Below, one piece after another: positions 11,221-21,238 of a stretch of DNA of 64,000 nucleotides; position 1 is the first letter of the stretch; every line of letters begins with the position of its first letter. Source of the stretch: Grifola frondosa. Taxonomy: Eukaryota > Basidiomycota > Agaricomycetes > Polyporales > Grifolaceae. The position numbers were made by a program, and so were the translations under genes. The notes beneath the pieces were generated by a model. The model ran no database searches. It was given only the letters and a program-made list of their open reading frames with translations, and had not been told where the DNA came from. The stretch lies in contig LUGG01000017.1 in the NCBI GenBank assembly GCA_001683735.1, positions 62,001 to 126,000 on the forward strand, read 5' to 3'.

Positions 11221-12582
11221 TCCCCTCGAAGTCGCCCATTTAATCAACATCCTGAAGTTTACTATTGGCCAGCTGGAATATGCTGTCAAACACCACGAAG
11301 AGAACACAATCCGATCAGCATGCAAGGTGTTTGCATTGAGCCTCGCATGGGCAAATGACATCATCGCCGGTATGTAACGAATGCGCTACTATTGCCTTTC
11401 TCTCACTTCTTACTTCAAAGGTCATCCCGATGCTGCACGTGTGGCCGATGATCCTCTCAGTGTTCACCAACTCAACCCTCCTCCTGCTATGGTGGACACT
11501 CCTGCTGTGGTCGATGCTCCTACCATGGCAGATGACCATCACGTTGCACACGCTCAACGTGTTTATGGTGGTGTTCGTGTTCGCCATGCACGTCATGTAT
11601 TCGACACTCGTGGTGTTCCCGATAGCACTCATGTGGCCGATCCTCTACATATGACTGACACTCCTGCTGTGGTGGATGGTCCAGGTGCGACCAATGGTCG
11701 TGATGTCCCAGATGGTGCTGGTGTCATGGACGGTGCGGGTGTCGCGGAGGGTGCTAGTGTCGTGGATGGTGCTGGTGTTGCGGATGCTGGAGGTGTCGAG
11801 ATCGAGAATATTGAAGCGGACATTCGTGATCCCGTTCCCGACCCCATCGAGGATGAAGAGTCGGAGTCCACCAAATCCCACACCAATGGAGATAGCAATA
11901 CAGACGAATTGGAGGTATGTGACCTCCTTGAAAGTATGTCCGACCACTACTTATATACAGTCTGTCTATATTAAGAGCGACGAAAGTGATAACCATTACG
12001 ACGTTGAACTGAACGCACTTCGGGACGCGCCGTTGCATCAAGGACACGACGTATCACCGGCAGTCAAAGCCGATTGCATCAAACTGTGGCAATTACTTGT
12101 CGAATTTGAAGCTGCTCGAAATACCAGCAAGGTAATTACTACAATTTACTTTGTATGATTCTATTCACAATGTGTCTCAACAGCAAGAGAAGATTAGTGT
12201 GAAGGTGCGGCCAGGAGAAATTTCTCGTTGGATGAAGCGCAAACGCTTGCCCGTCGACGGTCCAAAATGTCTCAATATCGAAGAATTCGGCACCGCATGG
12301 AGAACGTGGTGGTGGCGCATCAACCCCCGCTGGAGGCAACTGCCATCACTGCAGTTGCATTTGCTGCACGGCGCTCACATCGCTCGGTGGGCCGCGGTCA
12401 ACAAGGGCAGTAATAGTGGGATCCGGGTTGCGGTCCTGTCTCTTTTTTGGTGGGTTCCGCACACCGCCATTGATGTCGATTCCACGTGGGCAAAGTGTGT
12501 TGTGGATATTTCCTTCGTGCTGCAAGACATTATACGTTTGCACACAACTGCGAGAGAGAAGCCAGCGGGCAACAGAGCGTAA
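11221..12582 (+). CDS. transposon-associated hypothetical protein, acidic middle and Trp-rich C-terminal domain
   Basis: Plus strand, several exons. The first coding-like exon (about 11,221-11,369) reads LEVAHLINILKFTIGQLEYA and ends at a GGTATGT donor. I find no in-frame ATG, so the start is open. The middle (about 11,450-11,930) is low complexity, with repeated GAGV/DGA units and then an acidic IEDEESESTKSH stretch. After an intron, the C-terminal exon (about 12,180-12,580) has RPGEISRWMKRKR, AWRTWWWRINPRWRQL and a hydrophobic VAVLSLFWW segment. I recall a similar Trp-rich ending in many basidiomycete transposon-borne hypothetical proteins. Function unknown. It runs opposite to the 2.5-9.6 kb genes and toward the KDZ gene. 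Confidence 0.45.
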
Positions 12583-13112
12583 GCATCACATTGTTTATCG
12601 TGACCTTAACTGACCGACTATTGTAATGTGAACAGCTCCACCTCCAGCATGAAAAGAAGGGACTCCACCATAGTCCAGATGTCTTCTCCCAAAAAGTGAG
12701 TGATCACTCAATCTTCGACATCAAAACATCGGTTTGATCACACCACAGACATCGCATTACGTTGTAAATGATACGCGCTGCTTGCTGGGAACGTGTTTTG
12801 TCTTGTCATGCTGGGACTGGGATTGTCATGTACATAGTATCGCATGTAAATACTATCTAGCTCTGATTGCCTTCCTCACGTGAACACAGCCAGCCTTGTA
12901 GAGCAGTGCGCATCCCTCCACAAGGTAACTGAATGCTGCTTCTAAGTGACGTATCAATTCAGCATCGCCACGATCCAACACACCAACGGTTACCACGATT
13001 GTCTGCTTGTGTGACATTTAAAACATCCATCCACCTATATTATGTACAATATTTATTAGAGTATCTATTAGAGCGATGTGCCGCATTGTATAAGCCGTGG
13101 GAATCGGAATGT
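12583..13112. other. downstream region, no further gene recognised
   Basis: May hold the last small exons of the preceding gene (intron-like GTGAGTGATC at about 12,697). No other feature is supported. Confidence 0.3.
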
Positions 13113-13366
13113 GTGGGCACTCTCTGGGCGGCTTTGTGGTTGTGCCACTGGGCACTCAACGGGTGCTCATCGGGCCGTTTTGTGAGTCATGTGCCTACTG
13201 GGCGACTGGAAGTTGCACCACAGCGGGCGCTCGATGGGCGGCTGTCCGGTCGTGCCACCGGATCAGGTGACTCCAAATCTCCACTCGAATGACTTGACAC
13301 TGAGATGTGTGACAGGTGCACCCGCCATGGTGCCTGCTCGCTGTTCCCCTCGTCCTCCCTCACTGC
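13113..13366. repeat. repeat family R1, copy B, left part
   Basis: Closely matches 10,269-10,515 of copy A, including GCTCATCGGGCCGTTTTGTG and GGTGCACCCGCCATGGTGCC. It stops at CTCACTGC, where the retrotransposon begins, and resumes after its right LTR. Confidence 0.85.
13362..13366. repeat. target-site duplication ACTGC, left
   Basis: ACTGC directly precedes the left LTR and ACTGC at 20,450-20,454 directly follows the right LTR. Joining the flanks at one copy restores repeat R1 as in copy A (CTCACTGCCATCAT). Confidence 0.9.
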
Positions 13367-13703
13367 TGTAACAAATTTCCCGATTTGGACATAGACGCCC
13401 AGTAGGTGCTGGGACGCGTCGTGTTGGTCACCTGCAAGATCAGGTGACAGTTGGAGGAATGAGTGTCATATGGATGACATTGATTGGTGAGCGGATGAGT
13501 AAGGCGATATTGTGGGATAGTGACCATACGTACGCAAATGGACTTTGCTACTTAAGATTGGATTTTGCTACCTGGAACGTCAGCTCGTTCAACTTCGTTG
13601 AACACTTTGCTTTCGTTGCCAGCTTACGCTCACTGAAACCGTCGTACGAACGCCCGCACCGGATAGTAAGCCTACTAGTCACGGTTTTGGGTTATTCATT
13701 ACA
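13367..13703 (+). repeat. left LTR, 337 bp
   Basis: Begins TGTAACAAATTTCCCG and ends ATTCATTACA, so it has the TG...CA termini of LTRs. It differs from the right LTR at seven positions, all of them CpG in the right LTR and TpG or CpA in the left or the reverse. Confidence 0.95.
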
Positions 13704-13786
13704 GTTTGAACGAGCTTTTGACAACCTTCCCCTGGTTAGTGACTTCTATCACTCAATACCAGGAGGGTGGTTGGGTGACCATCATC

Positions 13787-14434
13787 ATGCACGATGACCC
13801 CGTCGAAGGAGCTCTCCCCGTCGAAGAAGACAACATATCCGCCATTGTCGCGTGAGCTGCGCACTTCTTCCCACAGGTAGCTGCCTTCCCCCGTCCCATT
13901 CCCCAGGAGAAGAGGAACGAGTTTCCCACCGAGATCACTCGGAACCCCGTCGACACCGCGCTTGAACGCCGGAGCGTCGAACATTTCGAAGAGACCCGCA
14001 CTCTCTATATTGAAGGCGAGGACGACTGGAAGCCCCAGGAGTTCATTGTCACCCCCATCCCCAACGACAACGCACTTGTCTTAGGACATTCCCTCGCAGT
14101 CCTTACCACCATAGGACTCGACCAGTTCAGTTTCAAACGCGACCGCACTCGCGTTGACGACCTTCGGTGACACGAGTCCACCTGCAACGTCCCGTACGAC
14201 GTTCGCCTTACCCTCCACCTTCTCTCCGTCTATCTGACGAAGGTGCTCCTTTACCTCGACGACAATTGCCCCCTTCCCTTGTGGGAGATCTTCGACCTAA
14301 TCAACTTTCACTTCGCCTTCTGTCAGATTTACAACCAGCGTGACAGCGTGTTTAAATCAGTGACGGACACCACGGACCTCTCCAAGCGTCTCTTCGAGAC
14401 CAACGTGCAGTACTGTGAGAAGTATTGGCTGTAG
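13787..14434 (+). pseudogene. extra 5' open frame of the retrotransposon, upstream of Gag (two in-frame TGA)
   Basis: One frame from ATG 13,787 to TAG 14,432-14,434 encodes 215 residues and is interrupted only by TGA at 13,853 and 14,168. The protein is acidic at first (DDPVEGALPVEEDN), then has EFIVTPIPNDNALVLGHSL, LDQFSFKRDRTRVDD and a C-terminal DLSKRLFETNVQYCEKYWL. Codon use looks coding throughout, so this was probably a real gene before Gag. I recognise no domain. It may be the true N-terminal part of Gag or a separate capsid-related protein. Confidence 0.5.
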
Positions 14435-16185
14435 GGAGGGAACGGCGAGGCCTAGTATCGTGTACCAATTGTATTCACTCCGCGCATCTGAGAAAAGAAC
14501 TTTCATTTGTGACACATGTCCAACCCCATGATCGTTCTTATCATTACCCAAACTGTCGTCACCCTCATCTCGATCCTTTGCATCATTGGACTCTTCTACT
14601 ACCTCCTCCGAACCTACACCGAGGTACATATTCAAGTCGCAAGAACTCCCCCACAACAGCGGATCTTCAGCCCGCTGCCTCGGCTCCCACCTATCTGAAC
14701 GAGCCTCATGGATGTAGCCGGGCCATCCGAGAATCCGTGGACACCCGTGGAAACCATGGCCATTCCTCCTCCTCCTCCACAAACTCAGGCCCAACAGGAG
14801 CTCGAAGTGTTCATAACCAGGGTGGTAATGAACCTTCTCACAGCAGGCCTGACAGATCATACCCGCCACACCACGACACTCGAGGAAGACTTGACCTCAC
14901 TAAACAGATTAGTGAATGCCCAAGTAGGTCGGTGAACGTCCTCGAGGAAGAGAACAGGAACCGTATCGTGGACGCAGTCGCTCTAGCGGACAGAGCATCG
15001 AAAGCCGAGGCAAAGGCCCGTCAAGCCAACCAGGTCGCCCAGGAACTCCAGGACAACATAGCTTCATTGAGATTGTCGATCAAGAATCTCAAGGAACAAT
15101 GTCTCGCTCTCGAGAGCCTTCCGTCCCAAGGAAGGCCACGCTCTCGTACATCCAAATGTTTGAGCTGCAACGTTTCCTACCGGTCCGCCTCCCCAATCCC
15201 AGACCCCCCACATCGACTGATGTCCCCACTCCCGACTACGAGAGAGCCTGCCACGCCGTGCAAGGGCACTATTCATAAGCCCCAGTTCCCTGCTCCCGCG
15301 CCCTTCGCCAAGCCCACGAAGGAAATGACCGCGGAACAGTGGATGAAGGCATGGGAAATGTACTTCATTTATTACGAAGTCAGATGGTCTACGGATCGTA
15401 TCGCGCTGATCCTCAGATCGCTCAAAGAAGGAGCCCTAGACTGGGCGTCCTCTTATAGCGATAATTTTAACAACAACGTCCCAGTCGGTTCATGGGAGGA
15501 ATTCAAGAAAAAATTTCTCGGACAATACGGACACCTTGACTCACAATTCGACGCGCAACAGGTGCTGATGCATCTTTGCAACGATGGGTCAGTACAAGTG
15601 TATGCCGAACACTTCCGTCGCTGGGCCCCCTTGTCTGGACACAATCAGCAGACCCTCCTTTCACTCCTTCGGACCCAGGTCAAGCAGTCGATTCGAGATG
15701 TGATCGCCGGCCATGAGACGCAACCGGACACCTGGGAGAAGTACCTCGAATGGGCCCAACGAGTGGATCAGGCCCGCGGCACTTATGCCCACCCCGGATC
15801 GTCTCCACAGCAGTCAAAGATGACTGCTTATTGTCATCCCCATTTGCAGAATCAGTCCCACCCTGCTCCAACTCACGCCCGCGACCCCAACGCAATGGAT
15901 GTTGATCGCGCAGCGGCGTGTGCAAAAGGCGCATGTTTCGTATGCGGCAAGGTGGGCCATCTGGCAAATGTGTGTCCAGACAAGAAGCCCACCGGAAAAC
16001 CGATCCGCGACATGAACATTGACGAATTAATTCATCTTGTAGGACAGGAGCTTGTTGAGGAGAAGAAGAAGAAAGTGGTCGACAAGGGCAAGCAGAGGGA
16101 AACCACTAAAGAGCCTGAATCGTCTGTCAAGGTCGAGGAGATAGGAGTGATTGAAATGTCATCATCATGGAACATGGATTTTTAG
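14425..16185 (+). CDS. gag: retrotransposon Gag
   Basis: An uninterrupted frame of 586 codons. The N-terminal 190 residues are Ser/Pro-rich and may start downstream of the first ATG. A coiled coil (about residues 185-235) follows. The retrotransposon gag core lies at about residues 300-440 (EQWMKAWEMYFIYYEVRWS, LDWASSYSDNF, FKKKFLGQYG). A CCHC zinc knuckle, CFVCGKVGHLANVC, lies near 15,934-15,975 and fits C-x2-C-x4-H-x4-C, which binds RNA. Gag packages the element's RNA. The protease frame overlaps the end (from about 16,167) in the -1 relation, as expected for ribosomal frameshifting. Confidence 0.85.
   Translation: MAVGRERRGLVSCTNCIHSAHLRKELSFVTHVQPHDRSYHYPNCRHPHLDPLHHWTLLLPPPNLHRGTYSSRKNSPTTADLQPAASAPTYLNEPHGCSRAIRESVDTRGNHGHSSSSSTNSGPTGARSVHNQGGNEPSHSRPDRSYPPHHDTRGRLDLTKQISECPSRSVNVLEEENRNRIVDAVALADRASKAEAKARQANQVAQELQDNIASLRLSIKNLKEQCLALESLPSQGRPRSRTSKCLSCNVSYRSASPIPDPPHRLMSPLPTTREPATPCKGTIHKPQFPAPAPFAKPTKEMTAEQWMKAWEMYFIYYEVRWSTDRIALILRSLKEGALDWASSYSDNFNNNVPVGSWEEFKKKFLGQYGHLDSQFDAQQVLMHLCNDGSVQVYAEHFRRWAPLSGHNQQTLLSLLRTQVKQSIRDVIAGHETQPDTWEKYLEWAQRVDQARGTYAHPGSSPQQSKMTAYCHPHLQNQSHPAPTHARDPNAMDVDRAAACAKGACFVCGKVGHLANVCPDKKPTGKPIRDMNIDELIHLVGQELVEEKKKKVVDKGKQRETTKEPESSVKVEEIGVIEMSSSWNMDF
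14516..14698 (+). CDS. small ORF with one predicted membrane segment, overlapping the Gag 5' end
   Basis: Sixty codons from ATG 14,516. Residues about 5-30 are strongly hydrophobic (IVLIITQTVVTLISILCIIG), followed by a polar Pro/Arg tail. It is in the frame next to Gag and overlaps its 5' part. It could be an alternative N-terminus joined to Gag by frameshift, or chance; nothing in ordinary Ty3 elements corresponds to it. Confidence 0.3.
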   Translation: MSNPMIVLIITQTVVTLISILCIIGLFYYLLRTYTEVHIQVARTPPQQRIFSPLPRLPPI

Positions 16186-16886
16186 AGCGGCCTCATATCA
16201 TCCCTGCTGATATGAAGGCCTCTCTCTCTCGCAACCGCTATCACTGTATTAATGTAACCGAAACGTCAAAGAATCGACAAAATTTTGATCTTCCAGTTAC
16301 AGTGAGCAGCAGCAAGGGATCCGTACAAATGCAGGCGCTCCTAGATTCCGGAGCTTTCTCAGTATTCATTCACGAAGACTTCGTGCGGAAGCACAACGTC
16401 GGAGTGAAACCCCTCAAAAAACCCCTAGTCGTCTACAATGCAGATTGATCTGAAAACGAAGGCGGACCGATTCAAGTCTACACGGTATTGAATTTGAAGA
16501 TAGGTGATCATGAAACTGAAGTCCCCATGCTGGTGACTAACGTAGGTGATCGAGACCTGATCATAGGCCTTGATTATATCTGACAGCACAATCCAGAGAT
16601 AGACTGGGATGCCGGAACCTTGGAGTTTACTAGGTGTCCACAGGAATGCGGGCCTCGGTTCGCGAAGAAGAACAAGAAAGAGCAGCAGACGAGTAAGGAA
16701 GCCGATCGAATCTTGGCAGCAACAAGTAGACTTCGCATGGCCGAGAGGAATGATGTGACAGTCCCACCATGCCCTGCTTGGGAGGAACGAATGGAACTAG
16801 AAGAAGAGTTCATTCGTGCGGACGATGAAGTCCCCTCGGATACCGTTATTCGAAGCGGTACTGGGAGTTTTACAAGGACACGGTAG
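16167..16886 (+). pseudogene. pol: retropepsin-like protease segment of Pol (two in-frame TGA)
   Basis: Contains the aspartic protease signature LLDSGAFSVFI (16,339-16,371, catalytic Asp in D-S-G) and later RDLIIGLDYI, the typical retropepsin flap and psi-loop region. TGA codons at 16,446 and 16,581 interrupt an otherwise open frame that continues to TAG at 16,884. The protease would cut the Gag-Pol precursor. The linker that follows (16,860-16,990) needs further frame changes before the reverse transcriptase. Confidence 0.75.
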
Positions 16887-16938
16887 CCTGGTACGAGGTT
16901 GACTCACATGATCCCGAGTCCAATGCCGTTCTTGACCA

Positions 16939-17903
16939 ATGGGTAGAAATCTGTGCCAAGTACACCAAGTCGCAAGAATTGAAGAAGCATCTCAAGCAGG
17001 AAAACAGAAGAAGGAGTGGAAGGAAATTGTTCCAGATCACCTCCACGATTTCGAAGACGTCTTCTCCAAGACGGCCAGTGAACGCTTCCTTACGAGCAAG
17101 TCTTACGATCATGCAATTGACTTGATGCCAGACCAAAACTTGCCACCCATCTCGAAGGTTTATCCCCTGTCACTGGAAGAAACCCGTCAATTGGATGAGT
17201 TCTTAGATGAAAACCTCCGAAAGGGTTACATCCGTCCATCAAAGAGCCCCGTCAGTGCGGCAGTCTTCTTCGTGAAGAAAAAGGATGGATCTCTTCGACT
17301 CGTCCAGGACTATCGAAAATTGAACGCGGTCACGATCAAGAACCGCTACCCACTCCCTCGTATTAGTTCCTTGATCAACCAACTAAAGGGTGCCAAGTAC
17401 TTTACAAAGTTGGACCTACGTTGGGGATACAACAACGTGCAGATCAAAGATGGTGATCAGTGGAAGGCAGCTTTTAGGACGCATCGAGGTCTATTCAAAC
17501 CACTGTCATGTTCTTCGGTCTTCATGGTTCTCCTGGAACGTTCCAAGCAATGATGAACGAGATTTTAAAGGATCTCATCCTCGAAGGATATGTGGTGGTT
17601 TACCTTGACGACATTCTTATTTTCACCACTGACCTTCGCACTCATCGACGTATCACACGCGAGGTGCTTAAACGCTTGCGAGACAGAGACTTATTCTTGA
17701 AACCAGAGAAATGCCTGTTCGAAGAACTGTCCATCGACTACCTTGGTATGATCATCTTGCAAAACTCCGTCTCCATGGATCTGAAGAAAGTCGAAGGAGT
17801 TCTTGATTGGCCAGCACCCAAAACTGTCAAGGAAGTACAAGCCTTTCTAGGTTTTGCAAATCTTCTACCGACGCTTCATTCAAAGCTTCGCGGACGTCTC
17901 TAA
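16939..17903 (+). pseudogene. pol: reverse transcriptase segment of Pol (frameshifted)
   Basis: Starts with [14 protein letters not shown] and then [18 protein letters not shown] and [19 protein letters not shown], the standard finger motifs. A frame change lies at about 17,500 between RTHRGLF and the next exonless stretch [15 protein letters not shown]. The catalytic box VVVYLDDILIF (YLDD) is intact near 17,600. A second frame change lies near 17,868 at LGFANFYRRF. It would copy the element's RNA into DNA. Confidence 0.85.
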
Positions 17904-18585
17904 ACCATTGAATGTTCTGACTCGGAAAGGCTTTAAATGGCAGTGGGAACAGGAACAACAGCATGCCTTTGAGACCCTAAAACGCGCATTCACCTCAGCA
18001 CCCATTCTGAAACTCCCAGACCTGGACCAGCCATTTAGATTGGAGACGGATGCTTCGGACTTTGCAACAGGTGCCGTTCTTGAACAGAGAGATGGAGAAG
18101 GGGCTTGGCACCCGGTCGCCTTTTATTCCAAAGGGCTCAACGAACACGAATGCAACTATGAGATCTACGACAAAGAGTTGCTTGCAATCATTTGTGCCCT
18201 GGAAGAATATAGGCACTACCTCGAAGGAGGCCCTCACTCGGTCGAAATTTGGTCGGACCACAAGAACCTTGAGTACTTCCGGAAGGCTCAAGATCTAACG
18301 CGTAGACAAGCTCGTTGGTCACTCTATCTTACCCGGTTTAACTTCACGATTCACCACCGTCCGGGAAAGACCATGCAGCAAGCTGATCCGCTATCGCGTA
18401 GGACTGACCATGAAGAGGGGGTCGCCTTGGACAACAAAGATAAGGTCGTGCTAAAGACAGAATACTTCCAAGCTCGTGCTATCCAACCTGGTCATGCGTC
18501 CATCATTCCCGACCAATCCTTGCTCAATCACATTCGCGAAGCCCTCACGCTGATGAAATCGCGACGGAGCCAATTCGAAAAGTGA
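17854..18585 (+). pseudogene. pol: RNase H segment of Pol
   Basis: Contains LETDASDFATGAVLEQ, the first catalytic Asp region of Ty3 RNase H, then KELLAIICALEEYRHYLEG (Glu) and VEIWSDHKNLEYF (Asp), and ends near HHRPGKTMQQADPLSR. It degrades the RNA strand during reverse transcription. A frameshift after the last segment, near 18,575, leads to the integrase frame. Confidence 0.85.
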
Positions 18586-19453
18586 TGGCCCACGGCCCAC
18601 GTGAACTCGCTGCCGGTCTACAAGACTGGAATGTAGACGACGGTCTATTGTTGCATCGAGGAAAGGTCTACGTACTGAAGGATGATGCCATTCGTAAGGA
18701 AATCGTTCAGCTACATCACGATCACCCTACCGCCAGTCATCCAGGATGTTGGAAGACGTACGAACTCGTTAGCCGTAACTATTGGTGGCCAGGACTCTCA
18801 GTATATGTCCGGAATTATGTCAACGGCTGTGATGCTTGTCAACGTAACAAAATGTTCCCTCGACAACCGATGGTCCTCTCCAACCCAACAAAATTCCAGA
18901 CCAGCCTTGGGATGTTACAACGGTCGATTTGATCATGGGCCTACCTGAAAGCATTGGACACGATGCCATTATGGTCATTGCTGATCGAATGATGAAGCGA
19001 GCGTGGTTCTTCCCCATCCATGATACGATCAACGCTCGAGAAGTCGCCGAGGTGTACTACCGAGAAATCTGGTCACAACACAGACTACCGAAGAAAATCA
19101 TTTCAGATCGCAAGACTCAGTTCGCATCCAGAGTCTTCCAAGAGTTGTGCAAGATCCTCGAAATAACCTCCGCCATGTCCACTGCTTACCACCCACAAAC
19201 CGACGGTCAAACAGAACGGATAAACCAGGAACTCGAGCAGTATTTACGCATTTACTGCAACTTCCACCAAGACGACTGGCATGACAAACTCATCGAAGTG
19301 GAATTCGCATATAATAATCAAGCTCACGAGTCCACCAAGGTTTCTCCATTCTATGTGGACTTGGGATGTCATCCACGGGCAATACCAGATCTTGTTACAG
19401 TGGTACGACACCCGGACTTAGACATCTTGATGCGCGAGCGTGAAGCTGCCTGA
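18582..19453 (+). pseudogene. pol: integrase segment of Pol (frameshift near 18,900, TGA at 19,451)
   Basis: The HHCC zinc domain is visible (HHDHPTASHPGCWKTY, NGCDACQRNK). The catalytic core follows: VDLIMGLPES with the first Asp, IISDRKTQFAS with the second Asp, and QTDGQTERINQELEQYLR with the Glu. The second motif reads SDRKTQF where Ty3 elements usually have SDRGPQF or similar. The frame changes between KFQTSLG and the core at about 18,900. A TGA at 19,451 splits the core from the C-terminal part. It would join element DNA to the chromosome. Confidence 0.85.
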
Positions 19454-19468
19454 AAAGAATCACAGGCA

Positions 19469-20056
19469 GTGTTACAGCTCGCAGCGGATCGTATGAAACG
19501 CTACTACGATCAACATGTGCAGGATACACCTCCATTCAAGGTCAGTGATATAGTCTGGCTGGATGCTCGTAACATTCATATGGAACAACCAAGTAAAAAG
19601 CTGAGCGCAAAACGTCATGGACCATTCGAAATTCTCGAACAAGTCTCACCGCTCAACTTTAGACTTAAGCTTCCTCAAACCTGGCGCATTCATCCCGTAT
19701 TTCACATGTCATTGCTGTCCATGCATAAGACAGATCAAATCCCAGGCTGGAAGCTGACGAAACCCCCTGCGGTCATCATCGAAGGAGAACCCGAGTACGA
19801 AGTCGAAAAGGTTATCAACTCACGGATGTTCCGCAACCGTCTTCAATACCTCGTGAAATGGATAGGATACCCTGAATCCGAGAACTCTTGGGAACCCCAC
19901 TCCAATCTTGACAATGCCGCCAATCTCGTCACCGATTTTCATCGAACACATCCCTCCGCCCCACGACAAATCAGTCAACTGTCAATGAACGAAATGCATT
20001 TTCAGCAGCTGATTAACTATACAGTCATCGATAAGGCACCAGGACTTTGGACATGA
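19469..20056 (+). CDS. pol: integrase C-terminal region with chromodomain
   Basis: Continues the frame of 18,929-19,453 beyond the TGA. It has GPFEILEQVSPLNFRLKLP and HPVFHMSLL (GPY/F module), then a chromodomain YEVEKVINSRMF ... QYLVKWIGYPESENSWEP. Chromodomains of chromoviruses bind modified histone H3 tails and steer insertion to heterochromatin. Here the element sits inside another repeat, in keeping with such targeting. Confidence 0.85.
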   Translation: MLQLAADRMKRYYDQHVQDTPPFKVSDIVWLDARNIHMEQPSKKLSAKRHGPFEILEQVSPLNFRLKLPQTWRIHPVFHMSLLSMHKTDQIPGWKLTKPPAVIIEGEPEYEVEKVINSRMFRNRLQYLVKWIGYPESENSWEPHSNLDNAANLVTDFHRTHPSAPRQISQLSMNEMHFQQLINYTVIDKAPGLWT

Positions 20057-20098
20057 GGCAAAATCATTGGTCGCGAAGCTCGTCCGGAGAAACTCGCC

Positions 20099-20112
20099 TC
20101 AAGAGGGGGTAA
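20099..20112 (+). other. polypurine tract
   Basis: TCAAGAGGGGGTAA lies directly before the right LTR and is the expected plus-strand primer site. A tRNA primer-binding site after the left LTR (13,704 on) was not recognised with confidence. Confidence 0.7.
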
Positions 20113-20449
20113 TGTAACAAATTTCCCGATTTGGACATAGACGCCCAGTAGGCGCTGGGATGCGTCGCGTTGGTCACCTGCAAGATCAGGTGACAGTTGG
20201 AGGAATGAGTGTCATATGGATGACATTGATTGGTGAGCGGATGAGTAAGGCGATATTGTGGGATAGTGACCATACGTACGCAAATGGACTTTGCTACTTA
20301 AGATTGGATTTTGCTACCTGGAACGTCAGCTCGTTCAACTTCGTTGAACACTTTGCTTTCGTTGCCAGCTTACGCTCACCGAAACCGTCGTACGAACGCC
20401 CGCACTGGATAGTAAGCCTACTAGTCGCGGTTTTGGGTTATTCGTTACA
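20113..20449 (+). repeat. right LTR, 337 bp
   Basis: Begins TGTAACAAATTTCCCG and ends ATTCGTTACA. It aligns base for base with the left LTR except for seven transitions at CpG sites. Confidence 0.95.
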
Positions 20450-20890
20450 ACTGCCATCATCTGCCTCACCTCCATCATTGCCTCCTGCCTTCAGTAGCTC
20501 AAACACCCGGTGCTCCGGTGGTTCTACGACCGCTGTCGAGACCAAGGTTCACGATGTTCTCCAGTGGGGCTTGCCCCACTGTTGAGACATCCTCCAGCCG
20601 CCGCTCACTAGTCGCCTCTTGCATCCATCGTCTTCTGGGATAACTTCCCCCCTGCTCGCTGCTCCTCTAGTACTCATCGCTGCCATGGTCCTTCTCACTT
20701 CCATCATTCCTTCTCACCTTCAACACCTCAAACACCTGGTGCTCCGGTGGTTCTACGACCGCCGTCGAGACCGAGGTTCACGATGTTCTCCAGTGGGCTT
20801 GCCCTACTGTGGAGACGTCCTCCAGGCCATCCTGCGAATCATGTCTTCCCCGCCGCACTATCAGTCAGCATACCCTCCTTATTATTGACA
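20450..20890. repeat. repeat family R1, copy B, right part, with right TSD
   Basis: Starts with the second ACTGC and continues as in copy A from 10,515: CATTGCCTCCTGCCTTCAG, then two units with GCTCCGGTGGTTCTACGACC at about 20,512 and 20,738 (period about 226 here, against about 265 in copy A). Confidence 0.85.
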
Positions 20891-21238
20891 TGAATTGATC
20901 TGATTTTCTGTCTTCAGGCACAGCTCTGATCTGTCCCATTGTACTCATCTGGTCAGCGTAATACCTCCTTCATGCGTCTCCGGCGTTCACACTTGTTATC
21001 CTCCAGGCACGGTTGAGCCCTCCTGCAAGGCCATCCTCATAATGCGAATCCTTCTTATCCTCGTTAGGCATACTTCTGATTATCTGTTTTGAGGGTGGCT
21101 GTCATGTGTGCATGACGCCCATCTGGTGAGTGTACATGCCCTGTGTGTGCGGTTCTTGTCGCTCACTTATCTTATAGGTGCGGCTCTCGTCGACCATGTC
21201 TTCGCGATGATAGATGATGAAGGAGAGGCCAATGGCCA
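20891..21238. other. spacer upstream of tandem repeats
   Basis: No gene recognised. C/T-rich on the plus strand and similar in style to the R1 repeats. Confidence 0.3.

Larger units (their letters stand above)
13367..20449 (+). mobile_element. Ty3/gypsy chromovirus LTR retrotransposon, 7,083 bp, decayed
   Basis: Two 337-bp LTRs in direct orientation bound an internal region that encodes, in order, an extra upstream open frame, Gag with a zinc knuckle, aspartic protease, reverse transcriptase, RNase H, integrase and a C-terminal chromodomain. Protease-RT-RNaseH-integrase order with a chromodomain defines a chromovirus. A 5-bp target duplication (ACTGC) is present. The polyprotein is interrupted by several frameshifts and five internal in-frame TGA codons, so this copy cannot make a full protein as read. 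LTR divergence of 7 in 337 bases says the insertion is fairly young. Confidence 0.95.

Noticed and set aside
11629..11947. Minus-strand Ser/Thr/Pro-rich frames
   Set aside because: Antisense to the low-complexity GAGV/DGA region of the 11.2-12.6 kb gene.
13704..13760. Primer-binding site after the left LTR
   Set aside because: No stretch directly after the LTR matches a tRNA 3' end that I can name, so no call is made.
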